Numbered from the stretch's first letter, positions 9,351-19,930 are shown. The stretch is 64,000 nucleotides of DNA from Amborella trichopoda (GCF_000471905.2 NW_006499883.1:1398499-1462498); one strand, 5' to 3'. The notes: generated by a model not told the origin, from the letters alone. Numbers and translations: made by a program.

Positions 9351-9357
9351 TATAAAA
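9351..9357 (+). promoter_or_regulatory. Viral pregenomic RNA promoter TATA box
   Basis: TATAAAA in a C/T-rich context downstream of the viral coding region and upstream of AATAAA and the primer site. This arrangement matches a Caulimoviridae pregenomic RNA promoter. Transcription would run rightward toward the host LTR fragment. Confidence 0.6.
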
Positions 9358-9747
9358 CCCTCTCTTCTCATTTACTTGAGGCATCGGGAACTTTCACCTA
9401 TTCCCCCTCTTTTAAAGCTCCGCCTGCTCTCTCTTGTTTCATAAGCTCTGCCTGTTTTCTCTCTCTCTATTCAGAAAGGCTTCATTACTCTCTACCTGAT
9501 CACATTCCGCTTGACTTCTGCGAAACCTTCAGGCAAGCCTTTCTCAAGTAAGATCTTTTCATTACCTTTTATTTTATTTTACAGCAATGTGTGACTGTAA
9601 TATACATAAGTTACCATCGTTCTGTCCTGACGAATGGCAACACTTTTCAAGTTTTTGCCTTTGTAAATTGTAAGTTGTATACCGTCTGTATTCAGTTTCA
9701 ATCTGTCTGTACTTTGTATCAATATGTACTTTGTTTGAATCTGTATC

Positions 9748-9753
9748 AATAAA
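9748..9753 (+). terminator. Viral poly(A) signal
   Basis: AATAAA ~400 bp downstream of the TATA box and ~240 bp upstream of the primer site, followed by a T-rich stretch. It is the counterpart of 751-756. Confidence 0.6.
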
Positions 9754-9990
9754 GATTGTTCATATTATGCAGTTTAAAATAACAGTTAGCGTTAAGATAC
9801 TAAATAATAATTATACCACGTGGATAATATTAGATATCTCTGTTATTTCATTCATTATTATTCTATTTATCTTTTTATACTACACTTCTCTTCTTAGATC
9901 ATTATTAAATTATAGCACTATGTTCTCTATGTTACTGAGATAACTTTAGAATTTAAGAATTTGAGACGAAATAAGATCTTGGAGTCTATT

Positions 9991-10006
9991 TGGTATTAGA
10001 GCCATT
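9991..10006 (+). promoter_or_regulatory. Viral tRNA-Met primer-binding site, plus copy
   Basis: TGGTATTAGAGCCATT, one mismatch from the initiator-Met primer site. The viral sequence ends ~70 bp further on, at the (AT)n tract. Confidence 0.8.
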
Positions 10007-10078
10007 AGAAATTCTTAAATTATTTACTGTTAGACTACTTTTAGCCAATAATAGTGTTTATGAGATAAGATTGAGATA

Positions 10079-10102
10079 ATATATATATATATATATATAT
10101 AT
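10079..10102. repeat. (AT)n microsatellite at right viral border
   Basis: Perfect AT repeat that directly follows viral leader sequence (ending GATTGAGATA) and directly precedes GAGATGAAAGAAG, which resembles sequence just downstream of the TATA box in the LTR at 40034-40839. Confidence 0.85.
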
Positions 10103-10696
10103 GAGATGAAAGAAGAAAGAATGCGTGTGGGGCAAGACCTCCCTTTAGAGAGGAAAGACCTTCCGATAGATATGCATCCTTCCTATGGAGAAAATCTCTT
10201 AGAGAAAAGACAACTTCTGATGGAGAGGCCTCTTTCCCATGGAGAAAACACTACTATGGAGCGTCTTTTAGGCAAGGCCTCCCTTGTGCCTCATTTTATT
10301 GTAGTGAAGCAATTTTCATGCAGATTTTGGGTCTTTTAGTGAGAGAAAGTCTCGGTTGTAGAGATTGGGATGCTGGTTATTTCTAGAAAAGCAATTCCCA
10401 TGCAAATTTTTAGTCTTTTAGTGAGAGAAAGTAGCGGTAGAGAGCTCGGTTGCTCTCAAGGTTGTAGAGGTTGAGATGCTGGTTTTTTTTATAGAGAAAT
10501 GGTTCCCATGTAGATTTTGGGTCTCTTAGTGAGAAAAAATCTCAGTTGCTCTCAAGGATGACAATAGAATATAGATGGGTCTTCTCTTGAACAAATTTTG
10601 GGTGGTTTCCCTTTTTAGTGAGAGAAAGTTCTTTTTTAATGAGAGAAATTCTTGATTACTCGACTCTCAAGGTTGACAGTAATTTAGTTTTGGAAT

Positions 10697-11120
10697 AGAG
10701 ATATGTCTCTTCCTGGATAGTGGTTGTGCTATGGAATAGGGACAGTCTCTTCCTGAACATTCCTAGACAGTGGTTTAGCAGTGGAATGATTTTAGGTTCC
10801 TGAACTTTCCTGGATAATTGTTTAGCTGTGGAATGATTTTGGGTTGCCACCCCTTTTATTGAGAAAAAGTCTCCCCTTTTAGTGAGAGAAAGTCTCGGTT
10901 ACTCGGTTCTTAAAGTTGACAGTGGTTTAGCAATGGAATAGAGACTGGTCTAGAGATAGTATCTTCCTGGACAGTGGTTTAGCTGTAGAATAAAAGCGGT
11001 CTCTTCTTGGACAACGATTTAGCTATGAAATAGAGATAGGTCTCTTCTTGAATAGTGGATTAATTATGGAATAGAGATGGGTCTCTTCTTGGACAGTGGT
11101 TTAGCTGTGGAATAGAGATT
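10697..11120 (+). repeat. Degenerate ~40-bp minisatellite in LTR
   Basis: Repeated units of the type GTCTCTTCTTGGACAGTGG, followed by TTTAGCTGTGGAATAGAGA, at least six copies with point differences and one or two spacer insertions. GTGAGAGAAAGTCTC motifs are interspersed from 10339 on. Confidence 0.75.
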
Positions 11121-11199
11121 GTCGGGGATACCGGTTGAGAGAGCAAGTCTAAAAGGGTTTTGCTCAATTGGATTTTGTCGAGGGTTAAAGATGTAACTA

Positions 11200-11397
11200 T
11201 ATGTCCCAAAATATTTGATATAATTTTCATTTGGCATTGATATAGTGGATTTCAATTTGCGATGCCTGTGGATATTTTCTTTCAGGGTGAACCACGTAAA
11301 TCTATCTTTGATGTAACTTTCATTAGCATTGGTATAATGGATTTCAGTTTGTAGTGCCTGTGGATGTAGCCCTTCTAGCTGAACCACATAAATCTTT
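11200..11397 (+). repeat. ~100-bp direct repeat in LTR U5-like region
   Basis: Two diverged copies (about 11200-11302 and 11303-11397) share GATATAGTGGATTTCA-like and TGCCTGTGGAT blocks and end in GAACCACGTAAATCT / GAACCACATAAATCT. The GAACCACGTAAATC box is common near the R/U5 junction of plant copia LTRs. Confidence 0.65.
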
Positions 11398-11468
11398 ATG
11401 TTCTTGTGGCATGTGTGTTTGATGCTTTATTTCTGGTATGCATTATTTCTCATATTATAACTCATACT

Positions 11469-11650
11469 CTCGCTTATTTTATTTCTAGCTAGAGTAGTCT
11501 CACCTATTTTAGTTCTAATTGGTATGCTTTATTTCTTGTATCATGATTCGTACTCTCACCTATTTTATTTTTTAGCTGGACTACACTTGCCTATTTTATT
11601 TCTAACAGGATTTTCTAGCAGGAGTACTCTAGCCTATTTAATTTCTAGAT
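11469..11650 (+). repeat. Short T-rich tandem repeats
   Basis: Units of the type CACCTATTTTATTTCTAGCTGG recur about five times with imperfect spacing. No coding potential is visible. Confidence 0.5.
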
Positions 11651-11675
11651 AGAAAGTAAACGATCTTGATGGATC

Positions 11676-11900
11676 TAACTTTTTAGGATTCGTCTTTCCA
11701 CATCTAAAAGGGTTATTAAATCCTAACATATAAGGGGCGAATTGAAGTGGCCAGACAACTTGAATGAAGTGGTTAGACAACTTAAATCTAAAGTTGAGGT
11801 AATTTGGAAGATCCAACTTTTGAGTTTTCTCTTTCTGCATCTAAGAAGGTTATTAAATCCTAAGTTATATGGGGCAAATTGGAGTGGTCAGACAACTTAA
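11676..11900 (+). repeat. Direct duplication, period 137 bp
   Basis: Two copies of an ~87-bp block (about 11676-11763 and 11813-11900) share GGTTATTAAATCCTAA and CAGACAACTT. The second copy continues into the paralogous duplication shared with 38.3 kb. Confidence 0.7.
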
Positions 11901-13030
11901 ATATGAAGTTGGGGTAATTTGGAAAAAAAAAAACAATTAAAATAGGTATGCGGGTAATATTTCTAACTAGTAGAAGGTTTTAGTAATGAGGAGTAATCAA
12001 AAGGGGTATGGACATAATTTTCTCTTAAAAAAAGCATAATTGGAATCAAAAGGGGTACGGACATCATTTTCTCTTAAAAGAAAGTATAATTGTGATGATA
12101 TGTGAAGAATTAAGATAAATAGTCAAAATATATTTGAAATAAACTGTTTTAAACTTTAAAAAAATCTATTTTTATCTTTCATTGATCGCGCGTATTGATA
12201 TGATCTATCTCTAACAACATGGATTATGGATGAGATTGTGAGGTGCTCCAGCACTAGAACCCCATCTGCATAAATAAGCTCAGTAAGCTCCTACCTCCAA
12301 GGTTTGGGACGGGGAAAGATTGAAGGAAAAGTGCACAATTGCCCTTCAACGGTTGACATTTAATCTGGGAAGATTTAAGGGCTACAAATTGATTTTATTT
12401 TTTTGTGTTTATATTTGCAAATTATCTTATAGCAAAATTGAGTATCACGTTCAGTTTTATAGGACGTATCTAATTGAAAAATAAGAAAAAAGAAAAAGGA
12501 AATTAAACAAAAGAATGACTGAAATATCCCTAACTGTTGAGGGGTATTGTAGTTAATTTTCATTGAGATTATATTTTTTAATTTTGGGCACGTGTACTAC
12601 GATCCTGCAGGACTATACTGTGCTTTATTCCCTCACCCAAACACCTATTTAGGAAGATTTTCAAAGTCTAAAATTTTGTGAACTGCATAATAATTACTAG
12701 ATGATTATTTTCAAAAGAAAAAAATTGAATTTTGAGTTTTGTGACTCTTAGATCTAACCCTTCAAAGGATGGTATTAATTCAATCTTGAGGCACTAGTTG
12801 TTTTTAGCACCTAGGGAGTTTATATGGATTTTTTTTATAATTAAGATTAGTTTATGAGTTGTGGAGATCACATCCCCAAAATTTGAGATCTAAAAAATAT
12901 TCATAGCATGTGTTTTCTCCAAGGGACTGAATGGATAGTATACTCCTAAGCGAGAATGGATGTCATTTGGGTTTAATTTTTAAAGAGGTGCATGATTTTT
13001 AAATGTATGAGGATGCCGCAATTGTCTGAG

Positions 13031-13039
13031 TGAAAAATA
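13031..13039. other. Empty MITE target site
   Basis: TGAAAAATA, followed by TTTGCAATTGA, is the unoccupied counterpart of the site filled by the MITE at 39489-39879, whose flanking duplication is TGAAAAGTA. Confidence 0.8.
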
Positions 13040-13217
13040 TTTGCAATTGAATAAAGTACAAAGGGAAAGTATCTCCATACTTTCTACTTTTAGGTTTTAT
13101 TTCACAATAGATCTAAGGTTTTAAAAGATATATTGAGGTATAAAAATTATAGATTTTATTTCTTCTAATCCACTGAACTAATTCAAACATGTTTTTTTAG
13201 GCCAAACAAATCTAAAA

Positions 13218-13609
13218 GGGAAAAGTTTATATAGAGCCGAGGCTCTAAACAATCAAATTTGAGCCTACCTAAAAATTACCCTGGAAGACATTGTTTTCAT
13301 GCTCAAATATCCTCAAATTCATTGTCTCGACATCAAGATGCATGGGTATGAGAAAAAATTGGATTTCAAGTTTTAAAAATTATGTATTTTGTAATACAGT
13401 TTTGGACCGTCAATTTTTAAGATTTTCAAGTTTTCATAGACCTATTGATCTACACTATTTTTGAAGCTTTAAACTTTATAAATAAACATGAAAATATATT
13501 TGATGGCTATCACAAATATTTTCAATATTGAAACTATATTTCTCGACACTATTAAAAGGTAGCCTCTAATTTGATTGTTTAGAGTTTAAGCTATGTACAA
13601 ACCACACCC
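13218..13609. mobile_element. Mutator-like MITE, subfamily A, copy 1
   Basis: A 392-bp non-coding element. Left end GGGAAAAGTTTATATAGAGC; right end reads, on the minus strand, GGGTGTGGTTTGTACATAGC. Subterminal inverted repeats share CTCTAAACAATCAAATT. Flanks AATCTAAAA / AATTTAAAA form a 9-bp TSD with one mismatch. The interior resembles the copy at 14813 (GAAGCTTTAAACTTTATAA). A 9-bp TSD and long AT-rich TIRs point to MULE derivation. Confidence 0.8.
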
Positions 13610-13999
13610 AATTTAAAAAGACATGTCTTTCCTATAAGAAACGTACAAAGCAAACTTCCTAGCATCCTAAGTTTTTTGAAAAGGGACAAAGCGAATTTTG
13701 CGTTCTCTTTTCTAAAAGAAATGAAACCTAAAATTAAATTATATGAAGATATTTTCTTTAAAAAATTCAATTTCTAAACTTATAATAAGCCAAATTCTAT
13801 GTGAGCCATTAAAAAGGATTCAAGCGTCCACTTCACGTGGTCAATTTATATGGTGCACAATCCAGACACCGTGTCATCAATTAACCGGCACCGGCTGTGA
13901 TATTTGCACATCGTACACATATTTGTCCACGCTCACGTTAGTGTATCATTCATTCGGATCGGAGAATCAGCCGTTTCGGCCTTCCAAAAAATTTATGTA

Positions 14000-14812
14000 G
14001 TTATTAAAAATATCTAAAAATATTATTTTTTGAAGGTGAAATCTTTTTTGAGAAGTTACATTGTGTACTTTAACTATTTGTAAAAATATATGAATATTGA
14101 GACATTGTTTCTCTATTTGAATATATGGATAATTATTAATCATAATATAATATTATAATATTGCATCAAATGATTCAAAAAATTAAAAAACACTTCTATA
14201 TTATAAAATTAAAAATAATAATATCTCTAATAAAATGATACTAGTATCACTTCAAAATATTTATTGATTATCTTTACTCATCTAAAATTATCACAACATA
14301 ACTAACTATAATATTATACACTGAAAATAGAAGTATTGATTTACATTTTATAATTATTTTATAATTCAAATGATAATAATTTTAAAATTTGTTTTACAAT
14401 GTCATTTCATTTAAAAAATCTTATTTACAACTATAAAAAAAAAAATACATTGTATTATTTTTAATGCAAATAAATTAAATAAAATATAAGATTTGGTTAT
14501 CAATCATAATTATTAATTATAATATTATAATAAACATGATTCAAAAAATATTATAAAACATTTTCATAAAAGACTCAACCTTTTTTCGCAAGAAATGGAC
14601 GTTTCAAGGAGGGTATTCAGCCTATAATCAATGTAGCTAATCCATTGCTTCAAGTATTTTTTGTTTGAATGAGCCTTTTTCTTTTTTTTATAAATTCATT
14701 GAAGAGTTTGTGAATTCCTTTCATAGCTCCAATCCGGGAAAAGCACTTGAGAGAAAGGGACAAAATGAAATTCCCGGCATCGTAAATTCTTAGAAGCTAA
14801 CATTATTATAAA
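14000..14812. other. AT-rich non-coding region
   Basis: Very AT-rich sequence with many short TATAAT and TTATAAT strings and no credible ORF, terminal repeat or RNA gene. I see nothing further to assign. Confidence 0.6.
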
Positions 14813-15187
14813 GGAAAAAGTTTATATAGAGCAGAGGCTCTAAACAATCCAATTAAATCTCATTTCAAAAATTTCACTAGAAGAAGTTGTTTTGATGCCT
14901 AAATATCCTCAAATTGATCATCTCGACATCAAGATTCATAGACATGAGAAAAAAATGGATTTCAAAATTTGGAATTATTGCACATCAAATTTTCCAGATT
15001 TTCAAGTTTTCATAGATCTGCTCGATCTATACTATTTTTGAAGCTTTAAATTTTATAATTAAAAATAAAAATATATTTTAAAGCTATCACAAAGAATTCC
15101 ATTATTGAAATCATATTTCTCTATACGATTTAAAAGTGCACTTTAGTTGGATTGTTTATAGCCTCAGCCTCTATAAAAACCTCACCC
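14813..15187. mobile_element. Mutator-like MITE, subfamily A, copy 2
   Basis: A 375-bp element. Left end GGAAAAAGTTTATATAGAGC; right end on the minus strand GGGTGAGGTTTTTATAGAGG. Both ends continue into CTCTAAACAATCCAA / CTATAAACAATCCAA. Flanks TATTATAAA / TATTATATT agree at 7 of 9 positions, consistent with an aged 9-bp TSD. Confidence 0.78.
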
Positions 15188-15447
15188 TATTATATTTATA
15201 ATAGAACGTAACTACAGCTAGTCTAAGAGCCTCCCATGCATGAGGAGTGTATTGTCTTGGTTCTTTATGGGTGGTACCCGCAATGGTGGGCCCAAGGGGT
15301 ATTTTATAAAGTATCTACTAGGCGTCAATTTTTTAAGAAATAAAACTTGAAGACCATGGAACCCCATTTCACTACGATAGGATGGTTACGGATTAGACGA
15401 TTCTGATTTGAATCGGTGATATTTTAAATTTTGGTTTGGAACTCCTT

Positions 15448-16430
15448 TTTTTTTTTTATGTAAGTCGATGTATATAAGTCAATGGGGGAGAAGCCCCCCT
15501 ACCCATTTTTTATTAATATGTAAAAATAATGATGATTACACCTTATTCCATAACAACCATGGAATAGGGCACCTATGACAAATCATGAAGTAAAGCAAGA
15601 GAAATAAAGTCAGGTGGACGTGAACGCCAAATGGTAGCTTGTAAAAGAGATGTGGCATTCTTTGCAAGAATATCGGCCACCATGTTGACTTCATAAAAAA
15701 TACGAAAAATGGACCACCTACGATTTGAAAGATGTTGCCTACAATTTACTGCAATCGTATATAACTTCAAAAGAGACCAACAATGTTCATGAATAACATT
15801 AATGAGTAAAGCTGAGTCACTTTGAATTTGAAGAGGAAAATTACTTTAGCTGAATGGCTAGAACCAAATCTTCTTCAAGAGCGGAGAATTCCGCATAATT
15901 ATTGGAAGCAATTCCAAAAGGTTTTGAGAACGTCGCAATAAAAGCATCATCACGATCTCTAATAACACCACCCACACCTGTTGAACCTACGTTATGCAAG
16001 GAGACCCCATCAATGTTTAACTTGAAATGATTAGGGCTAGGAAATGACCAATCCGCCAAGACAACCAACTAATCCCTCTGTTGATTCCAATTGACTTGTA
16101 GATTATCAATAATTGCTTTTTCTAAGACATGAAATGCCCAGGTTTAGCATCAGCTACCTCTCGAACATGAGAAATGATCTGTCAAAGCAATTATTCCCTC
16201 CTGATTAATCTTGATTGGAAAACTCTTTTATTGTGCTCCGCCCATAAAACCCAAACAGTTGTGAAGAATAGAGTCAAACATTGAAAAAACCATTGGATTT
16301 GAATATGAAAGATAACCAACTTCTCAACATATTGAGAATAGAAGATCCAGAAATAAAGCATTGACCGCAATGCTATACTAGAGATCTCCATATTGCCTGC
16401 GAGAAATCTCAAAGGAATAGTGAATCAATG
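15448..16430 (-). pseudogene. 5'-truncated LINE, RNase H end
   Basis: 3' end of a plant LINE on the minus strand, with poly(T) at 15448-15459 representing its poly(A) tail. From 5' to 3' (minus): a degenerate zf-RVT-like region (TTVWVLWAEHNKRVF, 16191-16412), then an RNase H domain (FKLNIDGVSLHNVGSTGVGG, VIRDRDDAF, NNYAEFSALEEDLVLA; 15841-16068), then VNMVADILAKNAT (15573-15770). The RNase H Asp of the IDG block and the Glu of the AEF block are visible. Frames are separated by stops. RT and endonuclease are absent. No TSD was recognised. Confidence 0.75.
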
Positions 16431-17220
16431 GTTTTGATTGGTGAATCGGACCTATTCTCTGGTGTGAGCATAAGTCCATAAAAACAAAAAGAAAAATAGA
16501 AAATAATAATAAAAATATAATGTGTGGAATCGGGCAATCTGGTTGGTCTAGATCGAGTTCCTGATGGACACACCTGGTTCTCTAATGGAACCTAGCGAGT
16601 CCATAAGAACTGGATTGACTATCGACAATGACAAGGAACTAGTTTTAGCGGTGGGAATTGGTCGAGTTGGGTCCCCAGACCTAGTTCAGGTCTGGGTAAG
16701 GTCCAAGTCAATTGGACCCAAAACCAATCCACATGGTCATTAGGAAAACGAAAAAAGATAAATATTATTTAGTCAATAAAAAAAAAAGAAGGAATAGAGT
16801 TAAACATCCTTTTTTTATATAGAAATAGGACCTACACCCTTATCTCCAAAATTATCATCCAAAATACGCCCCTAGCCAATAAAAACCCATAAAACCACTT
16901 TAAATTAAATGAATAAGATATTTAACACCCTCCTTATCTATTTTATTGTCCACATTACTGTATGTCTTTTTAATTGGCCTCATCATATAAATGGAGTTTG
17001 TGATGCATCTTTTAACATACTTGTGAGGTTCACGAGATGAGAGAAAGAGACATGTTTTTCATAGAAAGTTGTTAAAGAGATAGGGAGGTAGAGGTTCACA
17101 AGTGAGGAAGTGAGAGCATTTCCAAGGTTCACATTAATTGGTGATTAAAAAAAAATAGAAGTAAATATTGTAATTTGGACAATAGAAAAAGTAAGAAGAG
17201 GCTTAAACATCTTGTTTTTG
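16431..17220. other. Non-coding region
   Basis: Includes a GC-richer block (about 16440-16740) with repeated GGTCTGGG and GGTCCAAG strings, then AT-rich sequence with (A)n runs. No ORF with family motifs and no clear terminal repeats were seen. Confidence 0.5.
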
Positions 17221-17328
17221 ATATCATGAGTAGCTCATGATAAATCATAAATATGGATATCATGAGTAGGTCATGATAAATCATAAGTATGGATATCATG
17301 AGTAGGTCATGATAAATCATAAGTATGG
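17221..17328 (+). repeat. Tandem repeat, 3 x 36 bp
   Basis: Three units beginning ATATCATGAGTAGNTCATGA and ending CATAANTATGG at 17221-17256, 17257-17292 and 17293-17328. Copies 2 and 3 are identical. The first carries the perfect palindrome TCATGAGTAGCTCATGA-like core. The 17129-17320 minus-strand open frame merely reads through it. Confidence 0.9.
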
Positions 17329-17458
17329 ATTTATTGCAAAATAATTGTATTTGTAGATGTTTTTAGCAGCCAAAAGCCTAAGCAAAGATAGTGCCCTAAA
17401 GCCAAATTATAAGGACCCTAAATTCATACTCTCTTTCCCTTTGTGGTATTTTAACAAA

Positions 17459-17863
17459 GGGTGTGATTTGCATCAGGTTGCAAACTTAAACAATCAAATT
17501 AAGGCGCACCAACAAGTTTTATCCTAAGATATAATTTTAGTTTAAAAAATTCTTAGAATGGCATGAGAATCAATTTTCATCTCTAATTATAATATTTTAA
17601 ACTCTAAAAATGTTTCAAATCAAGTAGATCTATAAACACATAGAAATCTTCAAAAAATAGATGGCCCAAATAATATGTTGCAAGATGCACTATTTTTTCA
17701 GGCTCAAATTTTTTTCCTTTTTCTTTTTGTCATATTCAATACATCTTGATGTCAAGATGATAACTCAAAATTTTTTCAATATCATAATAACTTTTTTCGA
17801 TATATTTTTTAGGAGCACCTTAATTCTACATTTTAATGTTGCAACCCGATATAAATTTTTACC
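17459..17863. mobile_element. Mutator-like MITE, subfamily A relative, copy 3
   Basis: A 405-bp element flanked by a perfect 9-bp TSD, TTTAACAAA (17450-17458 and 17864-17872). Left end GGGTGTGATTTGCATCAGG; right end on the minus strand GGTAAAAATTTATATCGGG. Subterminal TTGCAAACTTAAACAAT / TTGCAACATTAAAATGT and AAGGCGC / AAGGTGC pair up. Interior CATCTTGATGTCAAGATGAT matches the ...TCGACATCAAGATGCAT stretches of the other copies in inverse orientation. The ORF at 17661-17957 crosses its edge and is spurious. Confidence 0.85.
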
Positions 17864-17891
17864 TTTAACAAATGGTTTAAATATAGAGATT

Positions 17892-18113
17892 GTATACAAT
17901 GAGACCATTTACCTTTGGTATATGAAGGTCACACTTACTTACAACAATCCAATGTAAAATCTGATAATTTGGGTGTGTCACAAAGTTTCGAAAATTTTTT
18001 TGTTGAACTTTGAACTTGGTCAATGAAATAAATGCAGCCACCCAATTTCACATCCAATGGTTCAGAATAACTGTGATTACTTTGTACCAAAGGTAAATAG
18101 TCTCATTATATGC
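17892..18113. mobile_element. MITE family 2, copy 1
   Basis: A ~220-bp element with TIRs GTATACAATGAGACCATTTA (left) and, on the minus strand, GCATATAATGAGACTATTTA (right), extending over CCTTTGGTA and then CCAATGTAAA / CCATTGGATG. No clear TSD. Immediately to the right a partial second end, TAGTCTCATTATATAC, repeats the terminus. Confidence 0.7.
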
Positions 18114-18663
18114 TTTTTAATAGTCTCATTATATACTTTCCCTTAAAACTAACATGGACTTTATTCCCTCACATCCATATGCGTCTCTAGCCAAATGCCC
18201 ATGGTGGTAAAAGCGAGAGAGAGAAAGAGAGATATTTTTTGAGCTTGAAAACAATCTAAACTTTATCATTTTCCTTTTTCTTTCTGCTCTTTGATCTTTG
18301 TATCAATTATCAAGCTAGCCGAAAGATTATGCGCTCATGTTTATGATGTCATCTAGGAGTATGTTTAAGACCTTAAAATTTATGGAAAAATTATATTCTA
18401 CTTACAAAAAAAATCTCATTTTACTTGGGGAAAATCATGGATTCCTGAAATGTATTTTATAGAGATTCAACTCTCCAATATTTTTTGTATCACACTCGTA
18501 ACCCAATTACTGTTTTTCTTTGCTTTAAACCCCCAAGTAAAAAATTTGTAACTTTTATAATGAACCTACCCTTTTTAGTACACATTTCCTCACGTTTCTG
18601 TCGACTCACATGAACACGGCTCGAAGAAAAAATGGGAGAGCAAGCAAAAATTCATAGTGGGAG
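18114..18663. other. Non-coding flank of the copia element
   Basis: AT-rich sequence with a short GAGAGA tract near 18220 and no credible ORF or terminal repeat. Confidence 0.5.
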
Positions 18664-18668
18664 TGAAC

Positions 18669-18878
18669 TAATAATAAATAAATAAAAATGTAATTTTTGT
18701 ATATATTTCATTTGTCATTTATTGTCATTGTATATTTGTGAAGGGATAGTTTGGATTACACTAAATATATATTGTATATAAACTATTTTAGGATTTTATT
18801 ATTGTCAATGAGAATTGGCCCCACGTTCCATTTCTCTCTCTATCACTCTCTTTCATCTTTGCTTCTCGAAATCTATCA
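18669..18878 (+). repeat. Copia 5' LTR
   Basis: 210 bp, from TAATAATAAATAAATAAAA to TCGAAATCTATCA. It contains TATATATTGTATATAAAC as a likely TATA region and is collinear with the 3' LTR (23327-23342 plus 25411-25603) despite several substitutions, so the insertion is not recent. Confidence 0.88.
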
Positions 18879-18891
18879 TGGTATCAGAGCT
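18879..18891 (+). promoter_or_regulatory. Copia tRNA-Met primer-binding site
   Basis: TGGTATCAGAGCT directly follows the LTR end, a perfect match to the plant initiator-Met primer sequence. Confidence 0.9.
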
Positions 18892-19120
18892 CTAAAGATC
18901 CGATTATTTCTTTGCCCGCTACTGTTCATGCAAGTTATTCATTAATTCTTTACCCCTAGTTGAACTTTACTTAGAGGCATAAAATTTTATTTTGTGTCCA
19001 TGATAGGAAATTGACTTATTCTCGATATTTTTCCAATTTATTTGTGATCCAAGTAATTTTAGAGGTTTCCTTAAAAAAAAAAAAAATTGAGAGCATTTAC
19101 TTCAAATATCCTATCCCCTC

Positions 19121-19930
19121 ATGGAATCCAAGAATAGTACAAAAACTGCTACTATGTCTGTGCGTCTTGATGGGAAGAACTACGGATTGTAGTCATTCTA
19201 GATGCGACGCTTTCTTATAGGAAGAAAGTTATGGGGTTATGTTGATGGATCTATACGCCAACCTACAGCTGAGAATGGGCCCAATGATTGGTTTGCTATT
19301 GATATTTATATTATTACATGGATCATGAATTCAATTGAGAATAAAATTGGGTGCAACCTCCTATAGCAACCTAATGCCAAAGCCATGTGCGATTATTGCG
19401 CAACCTCCTATATCAACCTAATGCCAAAGCCATGTGCGATTATTTGAAGAAGATTTACTCTCAATAAAAAATGGCTCGCCTCTATATGCGTAAAAATGAA
19501 AGCTTGAAAACACAACAAAGGGATTCATCTGTCCATGACTATTTCAATTCCCTTTCAGGCATAGTGAATGAGATGGACTTGATGAAGACTGAATCACATG
19601 ACAAGGCAGTTACTAAATCTAGAAATCAAGCTCGTTTATTTCATTTTCTAATGGGGCTGCGATCAAATTTTGAAAATATGAGAGCACTCTCCTTGTTGAG
19701 GTCACTCGCTTAGGTTATCATTGGATTTGCAAATCTAATTCACCAGATATTACTGATGTGGCTTTAGCTATATCCAATGGCTCTAACAAGGATTTCAACT
19801 ACGATCAAGTACTATGTAATACATGTAGACAAAAAGGACACATAATTGCACATTGTAAGAAGCAAATTTTTTGCAATTATTACAAAAAGATTGGCCATAT
19901 AATTGCTTATTGTTAAAAAAGGCCTCACGC
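19121..19930 (+). pseudogene. Copia gag region
   Basis: Gag would form the particle that carries the RNA. The likely start is ATGGAATCC at 19121, leading to SVRLDGKNYGL, a stop (TAG at 19190-19192) where copia Gag usually has Trp, and then WGYVDGSIRQPTAE. A short local duplication (GCAACCTCCTATANCAACCT at ~19352 and ~19398) disturbs the frame. The clearest segment is 19471-19713 (MARLYMRKNESLKTQ, VHDYFNSLSGIVNEM, FHFLMGLRSNFENMR), the UBN2-type Gag domain. A CCHC knuckle CNTCRQKGHIIAHC follows near 19820-19860, then a second decayed knuckle and a stop. Confidence 0.85.

Larger units (their letters stand above)
10103..11420 (+). mobile_element. LTR fragment (copia-like), downstream part
   Basis: The segment starts GAGATGAAAGA after the (AT)n tract, continues with GGGGCAAGACCTC and ATGGAGAAA-type motifs, and ends with GAACCACATAAATCTTTATG. 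The same order of motifs appears on the minus strand of the LTR at 40034-40839, which includes TATATATATGAGATGAAAG. I read this as the transcribed (R/U5) part of a related LTR. The short open frame at 10106-10339 lies inside it and is not a gene. The true 3' end is unclear because no CACAACA terminus is visible. Confidence 0.55.
11856..13870 (+). repeat. Paralogous duplication, copy 1
   Basis: Collinear with 38341-40033. Shared blocks include CTCTAACAACATGGATTATG, GAGGTGCTCCAGCACTAGAA, GATTTAATCT-like and CCCAAACACCTATTTA-like segments, and at the right end TGTGAGCCATTA and GTGCACAA. Copy 1 has ~700 bp absent from copy 2 (about 13052-13755), including a MITE. Copy 2 has a MITE absent here. 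Neither copy shows a credible ORF. Origin unknown: an old segmental duplication or two insertions of one non-coding repeat. Confidence 0.75.

Noticed and set aside
10106-10339. 77-codon open frame right of the viral block
   Set aside because: It lies in LTR-like, GGAGAAAA-repetitive sequence, has no recognisable domain, and matches the leader part of the LTR at 40034-40839.
13743-14000. 85-codon open frame
   Set aside because: It overlaps the end of the paralogous duplication; the matching region at 39.9 kb is not open in the same way and no motif is seen.
17221-17328. Possible CRISPR-like array
   Set aside because: There are no variable spacers; units are head-to-tail and the context is eukaryotic.
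17661-17957. 98-codon open frame
   Set aside because: It runs across the right border and TSD of a MITE into a second MITE, so it cannot be a gene.
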